This document shows positions 45,497 through 53,206 of a stretch of DNA of 64,000 nt, one piece after another. The notes under the pieces are model-generated. The model did not search any database. It worked only from the letters and a program-made list of their open reading frames with translations, and had not been told where the DNA came from. A program made the position numbers and the translations under genes. Source of the DNA: Oligosphaera ethanolica. Lineage in GTDB: Bacteria; Verrucomicrobiota; Lentisphaeria; Oligosphaerales; Oligosphaeraceae. Every line of letters begins with the position of its first letter. Position 1 is the stretch's first letter. The stretch spans positions 3,880,227-3,944,226 of the forward strand of contig NZ_JAUSVL010000001.1 in assembly GCF_030814695.1 (NCBI RefSeq), given 5' to 3'.

Positions 45497-47776
45497 TTAG
45501 GGTTGGCCGGGCTGGCGGTCGTCGTCGGCACTGGCGTGGTAGGTGAAGATGGCCGGATAATGTCGCTGCAGCGCATGCGCGCAGGTCATGCTGAGCCACT
45601 GTCGGGCTGCGTCGTGCGGCGTCGGCAGGTCAAGGCCAGCGTGCTGGTACCAGGTGGCGGAGTCGACCTGGTTCAGCCGCTGGCGCGAATAGAGATCGGC
45701 GACGGCTACGCCTAGCGACAGCCCGAGCTCCTTGGTGAGCAGCGCGGCGTTGCGGCCGATGCCGGAGGGCAGGCCGGGCAATTCGGGCAGTGCGACCAGG
45801 ATGGGGTCAATGCCGGCAGCCTGGCAGGCCTGCGCCAGAAACAGCAGCGTTTGGCACCAATCAGCTGGCGTCTGGCCGGCACGCAGTGGTGCGGCGCCGA
45901 CGCTGAGGAGGGCGAAATCCGGCCGGCTGGCGATGAGTTGCGGTAGGGCGCTGATGGCGGCCAGCATGGGTGACGATCCCGTGCGTGGCGCCGCGTTGAC
46001 CCGGCTGCAGCTCAGTGGTCTCGGGCCGCCGAGCATGGCAGCCAGATCTTGTTCGGGCAATACCGTGGCAGCGTAGGAGTTGGTGTCGGCGATAAGGTCG
46101 TCCAAGATGGCCAGGCGCAGGGGCTGGGCCGGCCAGTGACGCAGGGTGAGGCGGCCATCGCCGGGTGGCGGCAGGGCATCGCAGACCATCATCGCGCGCG
46201 TGTTTTGGCGGGTGTACAGGGCGTTGCCTTGTGCGACCAGCGGCAGCATGGCGTCCAGCGGGTGGATCAGGCGTAGGGGCAGGGCGGGGAAGAGGTCTTC
46301 GCCGGCGAGCGTGCAGCGGATGGTCAGGCTGCGGCTCTCGGCCAGCAAGGTGATGGCGGCGCGACAGTGGTCCTTGCCGGTAAGCGGTAGCGGGTCGCTC
46401 TGTAGGACTGTGCCGTCGGCAGAACGTTGTTCGCAGAGCAGGCGGGCGTTTTCGCGCAGTGCTGGGGGAAGGGACTCGGGCCAAGTCACGCGGATGGCCA
46501 GCGGCAGAGCCTGGTGCCGGGCTAGCACGGCTGGGAGATCGCTGAAGGACATGCGGCCGTCATGGATCATGCCGGGCAGCCAGAGTGCGAAGGCGGGGAT
46601 GGTCAGTGTTTGTTCGCCGGTGGTGATGCGGAAGCCGGGGATGCATTCAGCTGCGCTGAATAGCTGGCCGTTGCTGCTGCTGCAGGTGATGGCCTGGCCG
46701 TTCAGGTCTAGCCACTGCGGGGCACTTTGCGCTGGAGTATCGCCCGTTGGGGTAGCGTAGTGGGCGACGCGCCGGTCGGTTTGGAGAAAATGGCCGACGT
46801 CCGCCAGCTGGAGCAGGGCGGAGGCGTTGCGCTCGGGTTGGTCGGCGAATTCGATGCCCCAGAAGTCTGGTTGTGGGGCGGGTACGAGCCCGGCAGGGGC
46901 TGCGCCTGGGCCGTCTTCGCCGGCGGGTCGCACCAGGCAACGGGGAATGATTTCGCCCTGGCGTTGTATGGCGAGCAGCTGCAGGCTGTAGATGCCGGGC
47001 TTGAGGGTGATGGCTGGTCCGAAGGCGCCGCCGCCGGGGCGTTTGGCCTCAGAGCTCCAGTCAGCAACGGGCTTGCCATCGAGGAGCACGACCCACGCGG
47101 TGTGATTCTGGTCGGCGCCAAAGGCCAGCGTGCGTTCATCGGGGACGATCATGCGCGCGTCCCAGCGGAGCATCGCGTTGGCCAGGCGTTGCGTGTCGGG
47201 CGGCTGTTGCCAGGTGTCGCGGTCGGGAATGGCGCCAAGGGCTGGTACGGCTACCACAAAGACCGGGCGCTTTTTTTCCGGCGTATTGAAGAGCCGAAGC
47301 ATTTCGGCGGCGGAGTGGGCTCGCGTGGTCAGCGGCCTAATGCTGCGTTCGAGGGCGACGACGCGGGCGCTGTCGCCCAGAAAGGGTGTGGTGCCTTCGT
47401 GGGGCTCGGCATGGAGATAGACGCTGATGCTGGGCGTCGGTGGTGCCTCGGCGTCGTCGCGCTGGCGGTTGATGCCGCGGCAGTACAGGGCCACGCCGGC
47501 CAGGCGACCACCGACCAGCACTGGCGATGCCGGTATGTCGCTGCCATCATCGGCGACCGCACTGACGTGCAGGATATCGGGGGGGAGTTCGAGGGGCACT
47601 GGCACGAAAAGCGATGGGTGCCGGCGGGGCTGGACGCTGACGCGCAGGCGCAGGGGCGCGGTCGCGATCTTCCAGGTAACAGCGGGCGCCGGCGGCGCCG
47701 CGGTGGCGTCGTCGGCAATGCTGGCGGTGGGGACCAGCAGAAGCATGAGAATGAAGAGGTATTTAAGTATGGTCAC
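45497..47776 (-). CDS. Exported protein with C-terminal SGNH-like region
   Basis: I choose GTG 47776 (VTILKYLFILMLLLVPTASI) because it gives a clean signal peptide and GGAGA lies about 8 bases upstream; the frame is open to 47911. The 759-residue mature part begins ADDATAAPPAPAVTW. The middle is beta-rich without a family I recognise. The last 200 residues show LLSVGAAPLRAGQTPADWCQ, GIDPILVALPELP and a final QHAGLDLPTPHDAARQWLS, like the GxxD..., V and DxxH blocks of SGNH esterases, though the serine block is unclear (AILDDLIADTNSYAATVL). It could modify the glycan made by the GT2 downstream. Confidence 0.55.
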   Translation of the reverse strand: MTILKYLFILMLLLVPTASIADDATAAPPAPAVTWKIATAPLRLRVSVQPRRHPSLFVPVPLELPPDILHVSAVADDGSDIPASPVLVGGRLAGVALYCRGINRQRDDAEAPPTPSISVYLHAEPHEGTTPFLGDSARVVALERSIRPLTTRAHSAAEMLRLFNTPEKKRPVFVVAVPALGAIPDRDTWQQPPDTQRLANAMLRWDARMIVPDERTLAFGADQNHTAWVVLLDGKPVADWSSEAKRPGGGAFGPAITLKPGIYSLQLLAIQRQGEIIPRCLVRPAGEDGPGAAPAGLVPAPQPDFWGIEFADQPERNASALLQLADVGHFLQTDRRVAHYATPTGDTPAQSAPQWLDLNGQAITCSSSNGQLFSAAECIPGFRITTGEQTLTIPAFALWLPGMIHDGRMSFSDLPAVLARHQALPLAIRVTWPESLPPALRENARLLCEQRSADGTVLQSDPLPLTGKDHCRAAITLLAESRSLTIRCTLAGEDLFPALPLRLIHPLDAMLPLVAQGNALYTRQNTRAMMVCDALPPPGDGRLTLRHWPAQPLRLAILDDLIADTNSYAATVLPEQDLAAMLGGPRPLSCSRVNAAPRTGSSPMLAAISALPQLIASRPDFALLSVGAAPLRAGQTPADWCQTLLFLAQACQAAGIDPILVALPELPGLPSGIGRNAALLTKELGLSLGVAVADLYSRQRLNQVDSATWYQHAGLDLPTPHDAARQWLSMTCAHALQRHYPAIFTYHASADDDRQPGQP

Positions 47777-47971
47777 GGGTGATTTCTCCGTGGCTAGTTT
47801 GGACAACTTTGCCATGGCGGCGGCATTTTCGCCAATGGCCGGGCTGCGCGGGGCGTTACTTTTTCTGTCAAGAGAGCCTGATCTGCGGGCGTTCTGGTGC
47901 GGACGCTCCATCGCCGCGCACGGCTCTCAAACGCCTGGAATCATGGGTAAATTGGACTAAGGGAGTAAGAG

Positions 47972-49240
47972 ATGAAGAAACTTCTGCTGGCGATGGCGGT
48001 TGCGGCATTGTTGGTCACGGGCTGCGGCCAGTCTGAGAAAAAGAACGCCGATGGCGCGGCGCCGGCGGTACTGACCTTTTGGCATATCATGAATTACGCC
48101 GGCCCGCGGGAGATACTGGCAGCTGCGGCGCGGCGTTTTGAGGCTGATCATCCTGGTTTTCGGGTGGACATACAGAGTTTTGAGAATGACGCTTACAAGA
48201 CCAAATTGGCTGTCGAGATGGCCAGCGGCAATCCCCCGGACATACTCTTTACCTGGGGTGGTGGACCGCTGGCCGATTACGCGAAAGCCGGGAAGGTGCT
48301 TGACCTCACGGCCGTCGTGTCTGAGAACGGCTGGCGCGAGCGTTTTATTGACCAGGCGCTGGCCCTCTGCAGCAGCGATGGGCGGGTCTATGCGCTGCCC
48401 CTGGACTTATCGGTCGTGCTGTTGTGGTGCAACCGCGAGCTCTTCGCGACGCATGGGCTGGAGTATCCGGAGGACGTTCAGGACATGCTGACGCTGGGCG
48501 CGGCTTTCCGCGCTAAGGGCGTTGACGCCTGCGCTCTCGGCAATATGAAACAGTGGCCCGGCGCCTTTTACTACGCCTATTTGGCGAACCGCTGTGGCGG
48601 CACCGATCTGTTCATGGCCGCCGCGCAGGACCGCGCGCGTTTTGCGGACCCGGCATTTGTGCGCGCCGGCGAGCTACTCAAGCAGCTGATTGGCGCCGGC
48701 GTTTTTCCGGTGGGTTTCAATGGGCTGGACGACGGGCCGGCGCGGGCGCGTTTCTTGCGCGAGAAGTCTGCGATGCTGCTTATGGGCAGTTGGGTGGTCG
48801 CCCGGATCATGGACGAACAACCGGAGTTCTTGAACAAGCTTGAAGCGCGGCCCTTTCCGCGGGTGGCCGGCGGTGCGGGCGCTGACGACGTCGTGCTTGG
48901 CGGCGTCAACTGCGGCTTCGCGGTGTCGTCGTCTTGCCGGTACCCTGAAGAGGCCATGGCTTTATTGCGTTACTTGACGGATGAGCAGGTGGTCGACGCC
49001 TGGTGTCGCATCGGGCGCATCCCGGCCCTGAAGACGACGGCGGCCCAGGAAGAGGCGTTGCCGGGGCCGACGCGGCAGGCGCTGAAAATGCTTGCCGGCG
49101 CGTCGTCGTTGCAGCCCTATTACGACCAGTATTTGACGCCGCGCCTGGCGGTCGTCCACAAGAACAGCACGCAGAATCTTTTTGCCGGTACGATGTCCGC
49201 GGCGGAGGCCGCGCAGGCCATGGCGGCAGAGGGCCGGTGA
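47972..49240 (+). CDS. Sugar ABC transporter substrate-binding lipoprotein
   Basis: The 422-residue protein has a lipoprotein signal peptide with lipobox LLVTGC (Cys at about residue 18). A type I solute-binding fold follows: VLTFWHIMNYAGP, then AAARRFEADHPGFRVDIQSF near 50, GNPPDILFTWGGGPLADYA near 88 and REKSAMLLMGSWVVARIM near 270. This is the CUT1-type extracellular sugar-binding group. GGGAG lies about 9 bases upstream. No permease or ATPase gene is next to it, so it uses components encoded elsewhere. A terminator follows. Confidence 0.9.
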   Translation: MKKLLLAMAVAALLVTGCGQSEKKNADGAAPAVLTFWHIMNYAGPREILAAAARRFEADHPGFRVDIQSFENDAYKTKLAVEMASGNPPDILFTWGGGPLADYAKAGKVLDLTAVVSENGWRERFIDQALALCSSDGRVYALPLDLSVVLLWCNRELFATHGLEYPEDVQDMLTLGAAFRAKGVDACALGNMKQWPGAFYYAYLANRCGGTDLFMAAAQDRARFADPAFVRAGELLKQLIGAGVFPVGFNGLDDGPARARFLREKSAMLLMGSWVVARIMDEQPEFLNKLEARPFPRVAGGAGADDVVLGGVNCGFAVSSSCRYPEEAMALLRYLTDEQVVDAWCRIGRIPALKTTAAQEEALPGPTRQALKMLAGASSLQPYYDQYLTPRLAVVHKNSTQNLFAGTMSAAEAAQAMAAEGR

Positions 49241-49271
49241 CGGGCGGTTACACCGCGCTTCAGCGGCAAAT

Positions 49272-49309
49272 AAAAACGCCTTGCCGATGGTTGTCGGCAA
49301 GGCGTTTTT
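49272..49309 (+). terminator. Strong bidirectional terminator
   Basis: A 16-bp perfect stem (AAAAACGCCTTGCCGA and complement), loop TGGTTG, ends with TTTTT on one strand and, by symmetry, on the other. It serves the binding-protein gene and probably the minus-strand tRNAs. Confidence 0.93.
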
Positions 49310-49314
49310 GGTAT

Positions 49315-49390
<76 letters not shown>

Positions 49391-49414
49391 CTAAATCTCT
49401 TGTTGAGGAAAGCT

Positions 49415-49490
49415 TGGCATCTCCAAGGGGAGTCGAACCCCTGTTGCCGGGATGAGAACCCGGTGTCCTAGGCCACTAGACGATGGAGAC
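49415..49490 (-). tRNA. tRNA-Glu (anticodon CUC)
   Basis: The sequence is identical to the neighbouring tRNA apart from one base in the anticodon loop (TTCTCAT instead of TTTTCAT), giving anticodon CTC. CCA is encoded. The 24-bp spacer suggests co-transcription. Confidence 0.96.
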
Positions 49491-49577
49491 TCGATTCATT
49501 CCTTGTTAATGCGACCTTTAAATTACTGCCAAAGGCCCAATCTGCAAGTCGATTTTCGGAAATTTTGTGTTTATTCG

Positions 49578-49945
49578 GCAATCGGTCACTCATTGATAAC
49601 CAAAACTGTGGTGCCTCTACGAGGCACTGCCTGTTGGCAGGCTGCGTCCCCAGGCTAAAGCCTGGGGTTAAGCATAGTTAAGCGCCTACGGCGCAAAAAC
49701 ATAGCCGTTGAATGATGGTGGTTTTTGCCCCGGGCCGGACGGATCACGGCGCCAGATCGGCCAAGTTCGGCCCGGAGGGCCGTACCATGAATAGCCCCGG
49801 GTGAGGCGCCCGGAGGGCGCCGCAACCCGGGGTATGATAACAAGTTAGAATTGCGCCCGGAGGGCGCCACATTGGCTTGACAAGTCACGTCTCATCGCGC
49901 CAGAGTGAGGCAGTCGGCCGACATTGTCAATGACTGACCAATCAC
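49578..49945. mobile_element. MITE-like element, 368 bp, with inverted ends and 9-bp target duplication
   Basis: The left end is GCAATCGGTCACTCATTG and the right end (complement) is GTGATTGGTCAGTCATTG. Both sides are flanked by GTTTATTCG (49569-49577 and 49946-49954). Inside are module Q (CCAAAACTGTGGTGCCTC, hairpins) and an inverted family B module (GCGCCCGGAGGGCGCC). There is no coding capacity. Confidence 0.88.
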
Positions 49946-49996
49946 GTTTATTCGCGGGGGACTTGTCCGGTTAGACTGGCGTAAATGACGGCAGTG

Positions 49997-50503
49997 TCAT
50001 TCTTTGATGAGGATATGGAAAAAGGGCAGGTCGATGCCGGCCTGGATGAGCAGGCAGGCGCTGGTGACGGCGATGCCGGCGATAAGGACGCCGACGACGT
50101 TGGCGAGCATGAACTGGCGGCTGTTCATGCCGAGGGTGAAGGCGCCGGCGGCGCCGGTGTAGGCGCCCGTCAGGGGCAGCGGTATGCCGATGAACAGCGC
50201 CAGGCCCCAGAAGCCGTATTTCTCGACCTGGGGTTTGAGTTTTTTGCGGGCGCGTTCCAGGTAGCGCACGATCAGCCGTTCGCAGATGGGCAGCCGGCGA
50301 AAGAGATTCAACATGGGATTGAGCAGGAAGAAGACACCCCAGCCAATGAGGATGTTCGCGATGACGCAGATGGTCGCCACTAGTGGCCAGGGCAAACCGG
50401 CAGATACCCATTCGCCGCCGAAAATGCCTACCGGGATTGACGCGCGCAACTCCAGACCCGGAATCAGGGTCACGAGGAAGAGGATGACGATGGTTCTGAA
50501 CAT
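49997..50503 (-). CDS. Small multidrug export family membrane protein (Sm_multidrug_ex type)
   Basis: The 168-residue protein has four to five hydrophobic segments (TIVILFLVTLIPGLELR, LVATICVIANILIGWGVFFL, LALFIGIPLPLTGAYTGAAG, NVVGVLIAGIAVTSACLLI). The blocks PGLELRASIPVGI, EKYGFWGLALFIGIPLPLTG and GAYTGA are the family signature. The name comes from an old homology annotation; transport has not been shown for most members. Start at 50503 lacks a clear ribosome site. Confidence 0.82.
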   Translation of the reverse strand: MFRTIVILFLVTLIPGLELRASIPVGIFGGEWVSAGLPWPLVATICVIANILIGWGVFFLLNPMLNLFRRLPICERLIVRYLERARKKLKPQVEKYGFWGLALFIGIPLPLTGAYTGAAGAFTLGMNSRQFMLANVVGVLIAGIAVTSACLLIQAGIDLPFFHILIKE

Positions 50504-50548
50504 GGAAAAGGGGGGCCTTTCGGGCTGTGGTCGGAGGGGGTGGGGAGT

Positions 50549-50665
50549 GTGGCGCCCTCCGGGCGCAATTCTAAGTTATTGTCATACCCCGGGTTGCGGC
50601 GCCCTCCGGGCGCCTCACCCGGGGTTATGCATGGTGCGGCCCTCCGGGCCGAATTTGGCTGATCG
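50549..50665 (+). repeat. Family B repeat, single copy
   Basis: It has GTGGCGCCCTCCGGGCGC, ACCCCGGGTTGCGGCGCC / GGCGCCTCACCCGGGGT and CGGCCCTCCGGGCCG in the usual order. Confidence 0.9.
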
Positions 50666-50730
50666 GCTGGTGCGTCTTTCTTGTTTTCGCGGGCGGATCG
50701 GTCTGGTCTTCTTTCGTTTTGTTTTTCGCG

Positions 50731-50770
50731 GACTGATCGGACGGATCGGACGGATCGGACCGATCAGGTT
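50731..50770. repeat. 9-bp-period array, GGACGGATC type
   Basis: About four GGACGGATC-like units lie 36 bp before the GTCAGGTGA array. Confidence 0.85.
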
Positions 50771-50806
50771 GTCGGATCAGTCGGATCGGTCCGATCCGTC
50801 TGATTA

Positions 50807-50869
50807 GTCAGGTGAGTCAGTTCAGTCAGGTGAGTCAGGTGAGTCAGGTGAGTCAGGTCAGTCAGGTCA
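50807..50869. repeat. 9-bp-period array, GTCAGGTGA, 7 units
   Basis: Seven nonamers (GTCAGGTGA with variants GTCAGTTCA and GTCAGGTCA). The stop codon of the HAD gene (50862-50864) lies inside the last unit. Confidence 0.93.
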
Positions 50870-51551
50870 AATTGGCCCAGCGGAGGAGTTGTGGCCAGGT
50901 CATGGTGAGGATGTCGTCGGGGATGGTGTCCGGCAGGGGATTACCGGGGTTGAGCACGAGTACCGCCGGGAAATTGCCGGCGCGGGCGGCTTGCAGGCCG
51001 ATGCCGGAGTCTTCAAAGATCAGGCAGCGCGCGGGGTCGACGCCGAGGCGTTGTGCCGCGAGGAAGAACATTTGCGGGTTGGGTTTGCGTTCGCGGACGT
51101 CTTCGATAGTGACGATGGCGTCAAAGCTCTCCAGGAGGCCGATTTCCTGCAGTGCTTGGTGAACGAAGGGCCGGGGTGAGTTGCTCGCCACGGCCAGGCG
51201 TTTGTGGCCGACGTAGCGGCGCACGAACTCACAAGCGCCGGGAAAGGGCTCGGCCTTGAAAATCGCCATGGTGCACTCTGCTTTGCGGGCGGCGACTTGT
51301 TGTGGAGTGATGTGGCTGAAGCCCATGCGCGTGATGATTTTGGTGGCCAGGGCGACGCTGGTATCGCCGATGAAATCCTTCGCGTCTTGGGCCGTCATAT
51401 CGTAATTGGCCAGATCGCGCATTGCCTGGGCGAAGCCGCGCACGTGGTAGGGCTCGGAAGCCATCAGCGTATTGTCCAGATCGAACACGAAGGCGTCAAA
51501 GTTGGCGGTGGTTGCGCTGTAGAGAGGGGAGAGATCGGTGCCGGCAGCCAT
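50862..51551 (-). CDS. HAD-superfamily hydrolase, beta-phosphoglucomutase-like
   Basis: ATG 51551 (MAAGTDLSPLYSATTANF) is used, with AAGGA about 10 bases upstream. The 229-residue protein has motif I FVFDLDNTLMAS (D near 24 and 26), a helical cap, LAVASNSPRPF (motif II, near 125), KPNPQMFFLAAQRLG (motif III, near 160), and LIFEDSGIGLQAARAG (motif IV, near 180). The EDS-G motif is typical of beta-phosphoglucomutase-type HADs. It follows the DUF1846 gene by 13 bases. The C-terminus and stop merge into a 9-bp array. Confidence 0.85.
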   Translation of the reverse strand: MAAGTDLSPLYSATTANFDAFVFDLDNTLMASEPYHVRGFAQAMRDLANYDMTAQDAKDFIGDTSVALATKIITRMGFSHITPQQVAARKAECTMAIFKAEPFPGACEFVRRYVGHKRLAVASNSPRPFVHQALQEIGLLESFDAIVTIEDVRERKPNPQMFFLAAQRLGVDPARCLIFEDSGIGLQAARAGNFPAVLVLNPGNPLPDTIPDDILTMTWPQLLRWANLT

Positions 51552-51564
51552 GGCGGGGAGTCCT

Positions 51565-53070
51565 TCAGAGAAAGAGGTTCTTGGAGGGCACGACTGGATC
51601 GTAGGTGTAGCTGCAGCCCAGGCGGCGGAGGCCGGCTTCGTCGCCGGGACTGGGAATGTGGGTGAGGTGCATGTCGCACTGGTGAAGAGCGTTGAGGCAG
51701 GCCAGGGCCCGCTGGGCGTAGACATCGCGGCTGGCGCTGACCACCAGTGTGATCAGCGTTTCGCTCACGTCCAGACCAGCATGGCGCGTCGCCCCCAGGC
51801 CGTCCTTGAAACTGGCGACCGACTCGAGGATGTCTGGCAGCAGGAGGTGCTGGCTGTCTGGGATTGCCGCCAGAATCTTCACGGCGTTGATGATCATGCT
51901 GGATGCCGCATGCATCAGTGACGAGTTCTTGCCGGTGACGATGGTGCCGTCATGGAGCCTTAAGGCGGCGCCGCAGAAGACGCCCAGGTTGCCTTTGCCT
52001 TTGGCGCGGCAGTCGGTGGCGGCGCTGCGCGCTGCCATGACGACATCGCGTTCATTGGGATTGACATTGGCCTTGCGGATGATCTCTTCCACGCGCGACA
52101 TGGTGACGTCGTCGGCGTGGCCGAGCTGGTGTTGGGCGTTGTACTGGAAGTAGCGGCGGGCGATTTCCGTGCGTGCGGCTTCGCAAACGCTGGCGTCGTC
52201 GATGATGCCGGCGGCGACGCAGTTGACGCCCATGTCGGTGGGTGACTGGTAGCCGCTGTCGGAGCCGGTAATGCGGGTGAGCATGGCGCGCAGCAGCGGA
52301 AATGCCTGCAGATCGCGGTTGTAATTGATGGCGACGCGGCCGTAGGCTTCAAAGTGGAAGGAGTCGATGGCGTTGGCGTCCTGCAGGTCGGCGGTCGCGG
52401 CCTCGTAGGCAATGTTCACCGGGTGATTCAAGGGCAGGTTCCATACTGGGAAAGTTTCAAATTTGGCATAGTGCGCGGTGCGGCCCAGTTCGTATTCGTG
52501 GTAGATCTGTGACAGACAGGTGCCCATCTTGCCGCTATTGGGACCGGGGCCGGTGACCACCACCAGCGGACGCGTCACCGGAATGTACGGATTCGCGCCA
52601 AAGCCGTCCTCGCTGACAATGAAATCAAAATTTTTGGGATAGTCGGTGATTTCGCGGTGTTGGAAGACCTTGATGCCGTATTTTTCGAGGCGCTTCTGGA
52701 AGCTGATGGCTTCCGGCTGGCCATTAAAGCGGGTGATGACCACCGCCGTGACCTCGACCTGGCGGCTGCGCAGGTCGTCGATCAGGCGCAGGGCGTCGTT
52801 GTCGTAGGTGATACCCAGGTCGGCGCGGACCTTCTTGCGTTCGATATCGCCGGCGTGGATGCAGACAATGATGTCAGCTTGGTCGCTGAGTTCCTGGAGG
52901 AGGCGGATTTTGACATTGGGGTCGAAGCCGGGCAGAACTCGGGCCGCATGATAGTCGCCGATGAGTTTGCCACCGAATTCGAGGTAGAGGCGGCGGTTGC
53001 TGTCGCCGACGCGCTGGATGATGGCTTTTTTCTGTTCGGCGAGGTACTTGTCATTGTCAAAGGCGGGCAT
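51565..53070 (-). CDS. DUF1846 family protein
   Basis: The 501-residue protein matches DUF1846 along its length: MPAFDNDKYLAEQKKAIIQR at the start, YLEFGGKLIGDYHAARVLPG near 29, VVVTGPGPNSGKMGTCLSQI near 170. The last is a P-loop-like GPGPNSGK. QSPTDMGVNCVAAGIIDD lies near 275. Structures of the family are known but I know of no settled activity. AGGAAAA lies about 9 bases upstream of the start. It is linked to the HAD gene downstream; a nucleotide-dependent metabolic role is speculative. Confidence 0.9.
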   Translation of the reverse strand: MPAFDNDKYLAEQKKAIIQRVGDSNRRLYLEFGGKLIGDYHAARVLPGFDPNVKIRLLQELSDQADIIVCIHAGDIERKKVRADLGITYDNDALRLIDDLRSRQVEVTAVVITRFNGQPEAISFQKRLEKYGIKVFQHREITDYPKNFDFIVSEDGFGANPYIPVTRPLVVVTGPGPNSGKMGTCLSQIYHEYELGRTAHYAKFETFPVWNLPLNHPVNIAYEAATADLQDANAIDSFHFEAYGRVAINYNRDLQAFPLLRAMLTRITGSDSGYQSPTDMGVNCVAAGIIDDASVCEAARTEIARRYFQYNAQHQLGHADDVTMSRVEEIIRKANVNPNERDVVMAARSAATDCRAKGKGNLGVFCGAALRLHDGTIVTGKNSSLMHAASSMIINAVKILAAIPDSQHLLLPDILESVASFKDGLGATRHAGLDVSETLITLVVSASRDVYAQRALACLNALHQCDMHLTHIPSPGDEAGLRRLGCSYTYDPVVPSKNLFL

Positions 53071-53206
53071 ACGGCGTTTTCCTGGCAGTGAATAGCGGTG
53101 GGATGGGGAAAAAGAAAACCGGGGTGGGCAGGTCGTGCCGACCCCGGAAATTGCATGGGCGTTAAGATAGTGTCAGATGGGGCGCTGGCAATGGCCCGGC
53201 GCGGTA

